A program made the translations under genes and the position numbers. 64,000 nucleotides of DNA. It comes from Dipteris shenzhenensis. Taxonomy: Eukaryota; Polypodiophyta; Polypodiopsida; Gleicheniales. Position 1 is the stretch's first letter, and the number at the start of each line of letters is the position of its first letter. The stretch lies in the NCBI GenBank assembly GCA_047967505.1, contig CM106541.1; one strand, given 5' to 3'. Shown here piece after piece: positions 54,091 through 64,000 of this stretch. Below the pieces are notes generated by a model that saw only the letters and a program-made list of their open reading frames with translations, was not told the DNA's origin and did not search any database.

Positions 54091-55287
54091 CAACAGCGAA
54101 TTGAGTCTCCAAAACTCTAAAGCATGCCCTCCTTTTTAGAGGGCCTACAACTCACTAACAAGTGGGTAAGTTCCCTTCCAAATGAACAAACTTAATGGTT
54201 GGTGGGAAAGGGACTTTAAAGTTAACTCTAAGCTCGTACGAGGTATAAGTTCACGCAAGAAGCCTACATACTCCATGGTGTCTTATCGTTGCATGCAAAA
54301 GAAGATACGCCTTGTTTTTGTAAAAATTAAATTGATTGATTGATTGAATGAATTTGGGTAAGGGCGAAATCTTTTGAGTGGCTGTCTAATTTGGTTCTTA
54401 AGTCTTACGTAGCAATTTACAAAGTCTTATACGCAGCTTTCTTGTAAGCTCCTCGATGTTAAGATGATAGATCAACGTCTTCGTAGAGCAATTTCTAATA
54501 CTTGATTGAGCATAAACCAATCCAAGTCCACCGAGCGTCCCTCTCCTCTTGCATAGAACTTCATTCTGTCTTTGTTTATCTAGATCACGTAGTATAATTT
54601 CGTTGATCTTGTCGAATAAGATCATGCTAACTTTTCTTGCAAAACATGTACATGCTTCTCGTAAATTGTCACTGTCTTCATTTGCTCACTCGCTAGATGC
54701 GATTTAATCCCAACGAACTCCTACAGTTTTGCACTCGAATTCTTTGGCTCCGGTTGTTATCCACGTGTGTATATGGTACCTCGGCAGCGTGTAGTGGGCG
54801 GCATGGAATCCTTGCCAGCCCAGTAGTTTTTTGGCCTGCGTACATTGATATTTTCCGCTCAGCTTACAACAACGACATGTCATCAACAGCGCTGCGAAAG
54901 CTGTCAAGTTTATTGGGTTAGATTGGATGTATCACAAGTTCTAACCTTTAATGTCAAACGTCCCGCCCTCTAGCTGATACACGAATTCGACACATGACAC
55001 GGATGATCAGGCGGGACCATAACAGTACAACGCTGATGGATTACCGACGCCGTGGGGTGTCATTTTACATGTGGTGCGGAAAGGAGCAAGCACCGTCACA
55101 CCGACTCACACCCAACCAGTGTTCACTAAAAACCTGCAAACTATATACAATGAACCTGCAACATTTTTATTTTCACCCCAAAAATTTATTTTTTCAATTT
55201 TGTAAAATCTACAAAATTTCAGGTAGTTTAGTTTTATTTTAGCTAAAAACTCTGCAAATTCTCAAGAAAAACCTTCAAAATTTGAAA
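54091..55287. other. Non-coding stretch
   Basis: No gene that I can support. A 75-codon minus-strand open stretch (54398-54625) has no recognised motif. Confidence 0.35.
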
Positions 55288-55359
55288 CCCCAAGTTTTGT
55301 GATTTGTTGAGAAAAATGTTTTACCCCAAGTTTTGTGATTTGTTGAGAAAAATGTTTTC
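55288..55359. repeat. Tandem duplication of a 36-bp unit
   Basis: ccccaagttttgtgatttg... at 55288 is repeated from 55324 with the same following bases (ttgagaaaaatgtttt). Confidence 0.9.
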
Positions 55360-55375
55360 TGTCAGTGTCCCAGAG

Positions 55376-55580
55376 AATTTAAAACAACCAGAAATACTCA
55401 TCCTCCGAATACTTTGTATGAGCAGAGGGCGCTTGACCGTAAACGTCATGAATACAGAATTTTCACGTCTGACTCCATCGAACTTGTAGTTGGAGGATTT
55501 AAAACAACCAGAAATACTCATGACCGTAAACGTCGTGCATGAATACAGAAATTTCACGTCTGACTCCATCGAACTTGTCC
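55376..55580. repeat. Direct duplication upstream of the secreted-protein gene
   Basis: The phrases aatttaaaacaaccagaaat (ga-tttaaaac in copy 2), gaccgtaaacgtc, atgaatacagaa-tttcacg and tctgactccatcgaacttgt appear at 55376-55487 and again, with a deletion, at 55496-55578. The duplicate lies about 200 bp before the TATA box and contains acgtc/cacgtc cores that could bind bZIP factors. Confidence 0.85.
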
Positions 55581-55774
55581 GTAGAGACCTTGCAGTGGTT
55601 CCCATCCTGTAGGACCCCGCAGAAATCGTTGGTTTTAGTTGAGCTGTACAGCTTTGGTAACCACCATTAGAGCAGGGTTGACAGCACGCCGACAAACACT
55701 GCTCAGATAAAGCAACTCTAGCTGGTGGAGAAGCAAAAAATCTTTCTGGCTTTCATCGATCATCCTGCAATGAC

Positions 55775-55782
55775 TATATATA
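55775..55782 (+). promoter_or_regulatory. TATA box of the secreted-protein gene
   Basis: TATATATA within gactatatatacctac, 83-90 bases before the start codon. A pyrimidine-rich initiator-like region (ctcccattcctcttc, about 55800-55815) lies 25-35 bases downstream, the expected distance for a plant transcription start. Confidence 0.65.
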
Positions 55783-55864
55783 CCTACATCTGCAAATTTC
55801 CTCCCATTCCTCTTCTTTGATACCGCCTTGACGCCCTGCAGCTGTTTAAAGAGCTCATTTAGTG

Positions 55865-56218
55865 ATGGATTCTGCCAAGATAGCGCTCCAGGCCCTTCTC
55901 CTCATTGCCTTCCTTATGGGTTGCCGTGCCAGTTGCACCATCCAGAACAATTCCAGCAAAGATATCATCCTGATCCCCGTCAAAGTTGCGATAACCATAA
56001 CTGTCACAGCAGGAGCTTCAGTTCAAGTGCCTGCTTCTGAAGAGAACTGTACGTTCAAAAACGTAGCCAGTGGACATGAGTTGGGTCCGGTGACACTGGT
56101 AGACGGAACGGTTCTAATAATTATCGACGCTGCTATTGCCGGAACGGTGGATATTTGTCTAGGATCTCTCCTCGATGGAATAGTAACACTGGGTGCTGCT
56201 ATACTTGTGTCACTTTAG
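55865..56218 (+). CDS. Small secreted protein of unknown family, 117 residues
   Basis: An intact ATG-to-TAG frame with no intron. The N-terminus (MDSAKIALQALLLIAFLMGC) is a typical signal peptide with likely cleavage after Ala22. The mature part begins SCTIQNNSSKDIILIPVKVA. It has three Cys (24, 62, 98), potential N-glycosylation at Asn28, Asn29 and Asn61 (N-N-S, N-S-S, N-C-T), and alternating hydrophobic residues typical of beta strands (TVLIIIDAAIAGTVDICLG, TLGAAILVSL). There is no GPI-type or Cys-pair signature that I recognise. The start at 55865 is preferred because it follows the TATA box and gives the signal peptide. It is the only open gene here without decay, and it lies in sequence with several duplications. 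Secretion is a strong inference; function is unknown and I do not recognise the family. Confidence 0.75.
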   Translation: MDSAKIALQALLLIAFLMGCRASCTIQNNSSKDIILIPVKVAITITVTAGASVQVPASEENCTFKNVASGHELGPVTLVDGTVLIIIDAAIAGTVDICLGSLLDGIVTLGAAILVSL

Positions 56219-56705
56219 AATCTTCGAGTTAATAATACTGCAAATTGCGGACTGGTCTGCATCTACTATTGCACGTGTCACTCAAATCAGGGAAAACATA
56301 GACATGGATGAAAAAGCATATGTCCTTGTATTGTCTATTTGTATCAGATAGATTCATCGGAAACTTGCAATTGGGTTTTTCCACAGATTAACACTCTTAC
56401 TTCATCATTGAGCAACCTTGCCCCCTTGATTACTCACATTAGGGGAAACAAGCTTGTAGTGGACGTATAAACTTAAAACGGAGTCTGTTATGCATTTATA
56501 TTATGTGTCTCCACATAAGTTAGCTACTTAATAATGATCACACGTGTCTATGTTTTTTGGATTTGTAAGGCCGCACATGTAAGACATGTCACATATCATT
56601 AAAGGGGCTAAAGTGGTGATGTTAATATATAGTTATTCTACACAAGTTAAGTGCAGCACGATTACCCGCACTCTTGTATTGTATATATAATATTTAGTGT
56701 GAGAA
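56219..56705. other. 3' flank of the secreted-protein gene
   Basis: AT-rich. No canonical AATAAA polyadenylation signal was seen close to the stop; an AATAAT lies at 56231-56236, too near to be persuasive. No other gene. Confidence 0.35.
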
Positions 56706-56995
56706 CACGCGTCTCACTCTCTCTCTCCCTCTCTCTCACTCTCGCTCTTTGCTATCGAGACAACTATGACGCATTTCCATGAATCTAGAATGAAGGACTT
56801 GAAGGAATTGATGCGGTAACTCTGTCTCTTTGTCTCTCTCTCTCTCTCTCTCTCTCTAGAATGAAGGACCTCTCACTCATTCACTCTTTGCTATCGAGAC
56901 AACTATGACACATTTCCATGAATCTAGAATGAAGGACGTGAAGGAATTGATGCGGTTACTCTATCTCTCCGTCTCTCTCACTCTAGAATGAAGGG

Positions 56996-57041
<46 letters not shown>
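56706..57041. repeat. Duplicated 139-bp block with CT and GA microsatellites
   Basis: The block tttgctatcgagacaactat...gaatctagaatgaaggac...gaattgatgcggt-actct occurs at 56748 and 56887, 139 bp apart. (CT)n runs sit at 56716-56744 and 56833-56860; a (GA)n run at 56998-57041 faces them in inverted sense, so a CT/GA stem is possible. Phrases such as ctagaatgaagg recur four times. Confidence 0.85.
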
Positions 57042-57045
<4 letters not shown>

Positions 57046-59456
57046 GTTGCTCGACAAAGGGAAAGTAGCTACTCTACCACATTGAATAAGATTCATGCAA
57101 TGACACACAATTAGGCCCATCAATTGCCTAACTTCTATTCTATGACTCACGAAGGAGGTTGACACAGTTTACACCTGAGGGTTGTACCACCTATGATAGA
57201 CTTTCGATTCTAGACCTGCATTTGTAGAGCGAAAACCACGATCTTTACATTGGCTTCCATCTAGCATTATAATATTGTATGCATGACCACCAATGACCTA
57301 ACAACCCTCATAATGGAATAGGGGATTCTTTTTTATAGCCTTTCGCTTTCAACATCCTAGATTCCCTCCTCTACTTGTGTTACTACCTAGATCTCCTTGG
57401 CCATCTCTTCCACTAGTTGCCATCATGTCAGCATGCCTCAACTACACTTTTCGGTAGCTGAAAATTTGTTAGTCATCTCAAGGTTCCTTCCTGTAGATTT
57501 GGTCCTTTGGCATTTGGTAGCTTGTATTTTTCTCTTGCCTAGTGTCCTTGCTTCTGGCTTCTTGTTACCATCACTTTGCCTTCTACATCTGCCTTTTGAC
57601 CTTGTTCTTTCATCTCTATCCTTCTCCTTTGTCTTTTGCTTGCTTAGCCTAGAGAATTTCCACATCACATATTTGCATGCATGCCATCATCAAATTTTGA
57701 GCACGATCACCTAATTCTTAGCCTAGATAATTTCCACAGTGCCTATTTGCATGCACAATCACGTACAAGTGAACCACCTTCTTATTTGACCATCTCGTAT
57801 GTTTGGTCAGCCACCTCACTAGTATTGGTTAACTACTTAACGGGTTATGTCGTCCACCCCAATGGATTGGTCAACCACTCGATACTTAGCAATCAACTGC
57901 CTCACTAGTCAACCACCTTGCTAGTTAGCAATCAATCACCTTGATGGTAAACCATCAAACACATCATTGATTCATTGTCAACCATCTTCTTGGTTTGGGC
58001 CAACTGCAGGGTGAATGACCTTGCTAGTTTGGGTTAGCAATAGTCAATCTCATTGGTTTGTATTAGCACAGGTCATTAAACACTATGATAGTTTGGATCT
58101 CCCTCTCCCAAGCTCTATTTTATCCAAAACTCAGCTGGAGTATAGCCTCTTATGCTCTCTTTCTAGCCACCTAAAGCATGAACCAAAGTGAATGCCTATG
58201 CCTCTTTTAGTAGGCCTCAAATGTAAGAAGGCTCATAACTCACCCAAATCACCTCTGTTTGGCATTAAACTCAAATAGTTTGATCTTTAACAAGAATCAA
58301 GTTCCCACCAAGCCATTTCTCAATCCAAACTTGCAAGACAATTAATCACTTCTTGAAAATTTTAGGATGCTTGTAATTTGAATGTTAGTTCTCCTCTCTA
58401 GAGCATCCTCAGGAGCTTTTTCTTTGGTTGGAGCTTTGCCTATGTCTTTGGTTGGGTCTTTGTCTTGTCTTCACAAATACAACCTCCATTTCACTATGCA
58501 TGACCATAGCCATCACATCTCTTAGAGTTACCTTCTTCCTTTCAAGCTATCTTGCTCTAATCACAACCACCACTCACATTCAATAATGAACTAAAACGGA
58601 ATGTGTGTGTGTGGGTGTGTGCGCGTGCGCTCTTGGGAAGGAGGAATGAAGGTGATGAGATTCTCTCTCAAGCTAATACCCCCTTATGTCCACCTTTTGA
58701 TAAGCTAATCTCTCAATTTGAATTTACTCTCCATGACCTTCTTTTCCTACTTTACACTTGGTGAGCACTTGGCCATGCCATGTCATTGCACCAAAGATCT
58801 TTTTATTTGATCAATCATCTATGTTCTTGCATTAGACTCCCCTTGTTGATTGGATATGGACTACAACAAACATGTTAGCTAGTTTCTTTCAACCTAATGT
58901 CTCCCTTTCTTCTCTATCATAGGAAGGATATTTACTCTTTACTACCTCTTTAGAAATCCAAGTGCCTATACTAATGTTTTAGTTCAACCACATGATTAGT
59001 TCTTTGTGTACTCGTTTTCCTCATGTTGACACTTTGCTCATACAACATGAATTCTTTCAATCCCATTCATTGATGTTGATGGATGTCCATCTCTGTTAGA
59101 TAGAACCAACATGCTAGTTCTCTTCTTTAGCTCCTTGACCATTGTTGGATAATCCTTGTAAGGGATAATGAGTGTTGCTCTAAATGTTTGAATGGGGGGT
59201 GGACATGCATTGCAACATGGATCCTTTCATGCACCCAATGTGGCGCTCCAATCATTTTTTGTAGGTTTTGTTGATTATGTAATCTTTGGGCATAAGGGTG
59301 GTGTTGCAGATCTTCATAAGGGCTTCTTTTTGTAGAGATTAAGAAGTCCAAGACCAATGGGAGTCACCAGAGTTCTAGGCTTGGGTGGCTATTATAATCT
59401 AGCAAGTGTTCTCCTTAGTAGGTTGGGCGTGTCTACTTAGCTAGGTGGTAGAGTCT
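57042..59456. other. Long non-coding stretch
   Basis: No gene that I can support. Short degenerate repeats based on gtcaaccacctcactagt occur at 57810-57940. An alternating purine-pyrimidine run (gtgtgtgtgtggg...gcgcgtgcgc) lies at 58602-58631. A segment at 59130-59202 (tccttgaccattgttggata...) is repeated in part at 59724-59790. Confidence 0.4.
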
Positions 59457-59590
59457 TAGTAGTCTAGTCTTGAATTAGCCAAAAAGCTCCATAGGGACAA
59501 GCCTATTTTAGTAGTCTAGTCTTGAATTAGTAGTCTAGTCTTGAATTAGCCAAAAAGCTCCATAGGGACAAGCCTATTTTAGCTTAATAT
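59457..59590. repeat. Short nested duplication
   Basis: The unit agtctagtcttgaattag occurs at 59461, 59513 and 59532. The adjoining agccaaaaagctccataggg block occurs at 59477 and 59548, 71 bp apart. Confidence 0.85.
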
Positions 59591-59779
59591 CCAAAGTTTT
59601 TGCACCTAAATTATGTCATGGTCACCTCTTGCAATATTTTCAATTTTGTTTTCAATCAAGAGAGAAAGAGTGACACCATTAGAGGTTTGAATTTACACCA
59701 TAATACCTAATAGCTCTTCTTTAGCTCCTTGACCATTGAGGGATAATCCTTGTAGGGGATAATAAGTGCTACTCTAAAA

Positions 59780-60230
59780 GTTTGAAGGGGAGAGAAAATA
59801 GTTTGAGTTGTACTCTCAACAACATGAAGTCCATAATGAAGTGATTGTAGGATTTGGGAGCAAAGGCTAACAATGACAATGATAAAGCAATGATGTTGTC
59901 AAGTTTACCACCAAGGTATGGTAATGTGGTGACAATTATAAGGGTTGACTTTGATGAGACTTTGATAGTTTGAATTTCAATGATGTTGTTTCAATGGTTT
60001 TGAGTGGAGCGAAGATTGTCCAAGATTTTATGCCAAGTGGAGAACTAGCTTACACAAACAAAGAGAAAGGGAAGGCCACATGCAAAGACAATAATGAGCA
60101 GGTCTAGTGCAACTACTATGAGAAGAAATACAGATAAGTACCATCACAAAATGCAACATGATACTCACTTCAAGGATACAAGAACAAAGCATGCTTAGTT
60201 GGACTGAGGAATTTGTAGGTCTAGCAATGG
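59780..60230 (+). pseudogene. Ty1/copia gag relic
   Basis: The segment NDKAMMLSSLPPRYGNVVTI (about 59877-59940) matches the conserved copia/UBN2 gag signature (DKA...LLSSLPPSY). It is followed, after frame changes, by KRKGKATCKDNNEQV and a degraded zinc knuckle (CNYYEKK) near 60060-60120. A text like YKNKACLVGLRNL follows. Stops and frame shifts are numerous. The reading fades by about 60230; no pol is found downstream. Confidence 0.65.
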
Positions 60231-62435
60231 TAGCTGAATATGATGATTGACACTTTTGAGAAACATGCACTGGTATTTTGAATATATCTTGGCCCCTCTT
60301 AGCCCATTGTGGGTGGTTGGTTCAGTTGTAAGGCCTTGGGTTTTTGTGAGTAATTGGATATCTTTTTTCTTTGTGAGTAGCGTTGGCTCTTTTTGACTGA
60401 CTAGCACAAGGATTTCTGTAGATGTTTAGGTCTTTGGAAGTGGTATGCCATTTTATCCTTATGTATTTTATTGTTTGGTCCTTCGCATATAGCCTGATCA
60501 AAATTTAGGTTTAGTAGCTTTGTGTGAGTAATAACTATTTTTTAGTTCCTTTGCTATTCCACAAATCAAAGTAAAAGGGGACTATTGAATAGTCCTCATG
60601 GGAATAATGAGTGGTGGGTCAATGCATGATCAGGTGTAGCCGATCATGGGGAAATATTTTTGGGACATTTTTGCAATCATGTGGCACCACGTTGTGACAT
60701 GCTAGTTGGTGAGATTTCACATTGGTATAGGATCATGCTTTTGATGGTGCCTTTTTCTCAATGTATTGATTACCAAATTGGTGAAATGATGAGAACAATT
60801 TGTAAGAACTTGCTGGTGTAATTATTCTAGACATTGTGTAGGCTCGACATGTGACATTGTAGGGCCTTTACTCCACATGCATATAGTCATTCTGAATAGC
60901 ATGCAAGCTTTGCATACAATCATTTTGTATACCGTGTAGAGATTAATGCTCCACACCTTTAATGGATAGGAATATAGTGTAGTGACATGTGGAAGTATGC
61001 AACATGGTGGGACTACCGTGTTGGTTATTGCGCATGCCATTGTGCATGTTCAACAAGAGATACTTTAGTAGTTTTAAGGCTATTTAAAGCCAGTGGGGTG
61101 GTTTCTTTTTTCATTGCTATTTTAGATAGAAAAGTAAGTCAATCACTATTTCCCCTATATACTTATAACATACATTTCTTAGAAATTTAGACTCTTCTAG
61201 TGCATGCTATGAATGATCATATAGACACTAATATTTTAGGATTTAAGATAGTTTTAAAGATTAATGAACTATATAGAAAATTACACAATCACGTGTGTTC
61301 AAGGGAATCCCTTAGCATCCCAACCACAAGTGTAGTTGGAATGCACTATTTGGACACTTTTTATCACTGTTTGGACACTTCTTAGTACTTTTAGAGCAGG
61401 CTCATGATCGCTTAGAGACATGATTGCATGAAGACACTCATATTTTTTGCAGAATGTCATGTGTGTTCAAGGGTATATTAGAAATCCCATAGCAGCCCAA
61501 ACCATCTACTCTCTACTTTAAAATTTAAGGGAGGTTTCTTTGTTTAACCAAGGTATCAATTATTGTGTTTGCATATACATAGCCTTGACTTGAAAATGCA
61601 ACAAATGAGTTGGGGAAAAAAACAAAACGTCTGGGTTGGGTGAAAACTCAGACTCATGATGTTGAGACTTGAAATAAACACACAACATGGAAAATTGAAA
61701 GTCAACAAAATGCCAAAAGGAATGCTAGAAGTTTGCTGAAGAATGCCAAGCTCATATCATTGCAAATTGTGACTACTCAATGCCATGATCAACTAAAAAG
61801 TGCCTAAGGCAACAATCATAACCTAATTATGAGGCATGGCCATAAAGGGCTTCACAAGTGTGGGATGGCCATAAATGCTTAATTGATGCGGCTCTAATTA
61901 CGACTTGAACGACTCTAACTAAGGGTCAGATGCTATAGTCTTACCAAGGATGGACATATTAGAGTTGGGGGGCCTGGACCAATAACACTTTTTCACACAT
62001 AAGAGATGGATGCAAATTTTAAAACCTTCATAAGACCTGAGAGAGAAGTCAAATGCCTTTAAGGAGAGCTATTGAAATATACAGATCATTTTATGGAAAG
62101 GTGCTGAGGTTGAGAACCTAAATGACTCAAATAATTCTGACATTGAGAATAATCAAAATATGCTACTTTCTTGATGAAGATCATAAACACTAGTAGCCAG
62201 TTCAAGTTGGGAGGTTGGTGGGATCTACAACCTCTATTTGAGCTCATACTATGTGGGGCTAGAGGCATGGGCCAGAGGCATGAGCACTAACCGTGATACA
62301 CCCATTCCTAGGAATCGAATGGTTGTGAGTAGGTCCCAAAAAGTCCTAACCCCCCCTCACCTAGGTGGGTTAAGCCCAAAAGTGACCCCACCTCTTACAC
62401 ATCTTACACAACTCTTAATCCTAGGTGGGAACCAA
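60231..62435. other. Long non-coding stretch, possibly old LTR material
   Basis: No gene that I can support. The string ttttaaggctatttaaagcc near 61073-61092 looks like the TATTTAAA promoter of a plant copia LTR. Partly duplicated phrases (tgtgttcaagggaatccctta at 61293 and tgtgttcaagggtatattag at 61450) suggest related repeat pieces. Confidence 0.35.
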
Positions 62436-62516
62436 AAAATTCAAAATTTTGAATTTTCCTAGTTACAGCAAATAATACATTAGAAGTCACATTGCACCCA
62501 ATACCTCAATTGAGGT
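62436..62516. repeat. Two perfect palindromes
   Basis: A 22-bp palindrome with half-site AAAATTCAAAA lies at 62436-62457. ACCTCAATTGAGGT (14 bp) lies at 62503-62516. The second has the same ACCTC...GAGGT arms as the array at 42965-43185 with a different centre. Confidence 0.85.
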
Positions 62517-62854
62517 AGGTGGCAATTGAGCAAGTAGGTGAGGTGGCATGTGAGTCAGTCTTGCCAATACTGAAAACTGATTTATCCACATATTAGCATG
62601 ATGTATGGCATGCACGAATTGTTCTTCCAATGGCTAATGAGGAGTAAGAAGCATGGACATTATGCAAGCTAGTGTTTTGCAAGTTCAGATTCGATACAAA
62701 TCTCTTCATATCAAGAACCTGGTTGCATGCTCATCTTTAAAGACAATGAAAACAAGAGAGGGAGGGAATAGAAAAGAAAAGACACCCAAACAAGCATGGA
62801 AAGAAATATTAAAGCGTTAATTAAGTACATTATCACACGTTAATAAAAAATATA
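62517..62854. other. Non-coding stretch
   Basis: No feature seen. Confidence 0.35.
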
Positions 62855-63260
62855 TTCTCTCCCTCCCCCTTCTCTCTCCCCCTCCCTCCCTCCCCCTCCT
62901 CACTCCCTCCTCCCCCTCCCTCCTCCTCCCCATCCCTCCCTCCCTTCTCCCCCTCCCCCTCCTCACTCCCTCCTCCCCCTCCCTTGCTCCCTCCTCCATG
63001 CCTGCTCCTCCTGCCCTCCCCCTCCCTTCCTCCTCCACGCCTGCTCCTCCTCCACTGTTGCTCCTCCTCTTCCCTCCCTCATGCTCCTCCCTCCTCCCTC
63101 CCTCCTCATCCATGCCTACTCCTCCTCACCCTCCACACCTGCTGGTCTACCTTCCTTTCCTCCTCTTCAACTACTGGTCCTCCCTCCCCCATCCCTCCTC
63201 CTCCTCGCCCTCCCTCTTCCTGTGTGCTGCTCCTTCAAGCCTGCATCTCCACACCTTCTC
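62855..63260. repeat. CCT-rich pyrimidine tract
   Basis: A long C/T-rich tract with ccctcctcctccc units and interspersed gcctgctcctcctcc. It is the strand complement in type of the purine tracts at 8.6, 15.6 and 17.3 kb but without their flanks. The long Pro/Ser/Leu-rich open frames here are not genes. Confidence 0.8.
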
Positions 63261-63281
63261 CTTCTCTACACTCCTTTAGTC

Positions 63282-63889
63282 ATGGCACCATTCGAGGACG
63301 TCTCCAATAAGTACCAGGTTCACTTAGAGTTGGAGGCTGAATATGGAAGCACACATAGTCTGGGATTGAGGGGAGCTTCCAAAATCCACAGTCTTCATTC
63401 ACAAGGAAAGAAGTATCTTGACCTTTGGGTAGAAGGATCCATGTATCCTTTAGATCCTGCTAACCAAAAGAGTCCTCCTTTCCATACAATGCATGAGCTA
63501 GTTCGGTTTGTTGGAAATGGACATGCAGGGTTGCTTGGTTATTGCAATCGGTTAAACAATGCTCAATGGCTATGCAAGCACGCGAGATGCATAGAGCCCA
63601 AGCAGAGATGCTAACACATTTAGGGAATAGCATCATTGTTGCAATGCATAACTCTATGCAAGATCTTCAAAGGAAGAACTAGGATCTTCATGATAAAGCC
63701 AAGGCATTGGACTTGGAGCGAAATGCATTGGACTTGGAGAAACATAAATTAGAAGAGTCACTTTGTTATTCCTATCAAACCACAATCTTGACAAAGACAG
63801 ACATACATTATCTCAAAGCAGTTTGGGTTGGGAATACTGGAAAGCATTGTGTGAATGCACGACCAATAAGGCTTCGGATCCTCAAGTAG
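63282..63889 (+). pseudogene. Unidentified protein-coding region, frameshifted, near the right edge
   Basis: ATG at 63282 opens MAPFEDVSNKYQVHLELEAE and continues LGLRGASKIHSLHSQGKKYL, DLWVEGSMYPLDPANQKSPP and HELVRFVGNGHAGLLGYCNR. A frame change near 63570 leads into a helical, coiled-coil-like part (REMHRAQAEMLTHLGNSIIV, LDLERNALDLEKHKLEESL) with one stop (QRKN-stop-DLHD). The frame ends at 63889, while similar text may continue to the window edge. I do not recognise the family. It could be the N-terminal part of a retroelement gag-like protein. Confidence 0.5.
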
Positions 63890-64000
63890 CAACTTTGAGA
63901 GCTAAAGTATGGACAAAGGTAGATGCATTGATAAAATTGCTTCGCCAGGTTCAAATTGACGAGATGTATTATGAAAGGTTCAGGATGGCTATGAAAGAGT

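Noticed and set aside
57397-57714. 105-codon plus-strand open frame rich in Leu, Ser and Phe
   Set aside because: Low-complexity hydrophobic composition without domain or promoter support.
1-64000. tRNA, rRNA or other structured RNA genes
   Set aside because: No cloverleaf A/B-box pattern or rRNA core sequence was noticed by eye; a tRNAscan or Infernal run would be decisive.

Overview
The window looks like a piece of a large, repeat-dominated seed-plant genome; a gymnosperm fits best. Supporting signs are Arabidopsis-type telomere units (CCCTAAA) inside a satellite, a retained-intron remnant of the plant magnesium transporter family MRS2/MGT, GT-AG introns of about 90-140 bp, and old, heavily decayed Ty1/copia and Ty3/gypsy elements. 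Nothing here looks bacterial. I saw no tRNA, rRNA or CRISPR array. Assignment to a gymnosperm is inference from repeat style and element age, not from a marker gene.

Layout. 0-7.2 kb: a decayed coding remnant, a Ty3/gypsy pol relic (minus strand), a direct repeat flanking about 1.5 kb, microsatellites and non-coding sequence. 7.4-18.2 kb: an MRS2 pseudogene fragment interrupted by an LTR element made of two ~1.4 kb LTRs with only 21 bp between them, flanked by a 5-bp TTGGG target duplication; its first LTR is itself split by a 5.55 kb Ty1/copia element with both LTRs, primer-binding site and polypurine tract; a third related LTR stands alone at 16.7-18.2 kb. 18.2-25.3 kb: a minus-strand Ty3/gypsy pol with an unusual long coiled-coil ORF 3' of the integrase. 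25.6-29.0 kb: a ~178-bp tandem repeat hosting a plus-strand gypsy gag-pro relic. 29.0-30.1 kb: a copia pol relic carrying a fourfold in-frame 57-bp repeat. 31-37 kb: sparse relics (a gag fragment, an FCP1/NIF-type phosphatase pseudogene, an unidentified protein pseudogene) and a 247-bp MITE with 8-bp target duplications. 37.4-39.4 kb: a palindromic repeat field. 39.7-41.7 kb: a Penelope-like or related non-LTR reverse transcriptase whose catalytic aspartates have all become asparagine.

The most interesting block is 42.4-52.2 kb. A plus-strand, intron-containing transposase-like gene (43.4-46.4 kb) and a minus-strand, intron-containing RING-H2/coiled-coil gene (50.3-52.2 kb) converge on a satellite array (46.7-49.6 kb) in which six consecutive monomers carry three or four telomere-type units at the same internal position. 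I infer that these may be parts of one large two-gene DNA transposon that has carried or seeded the satellite. Both genes are broken by a few stops and frameshifts.

52.2-64.0 kb holds an AT-rich duplicated stretch, an intron-bearing Ulp1-like (C48) protease fragment, one apparently intact small gene for a secreted 117-residue protein with a TATA box (55.9-56.2 kb), duplicated CT/GA microsatellite sequence, a copia gag relic, and a broken unidentified coding region at the right edge.

Nearly every coding relic is broken mainly by changes that look like C-to-T or G-to-A (CAA/CAG/CGA to stop, TGG to stop, Asp to Asn), as expected of methylated, silenced plant DNA. Apart from the small secreted-protein gene I see no gene here that looks functional.
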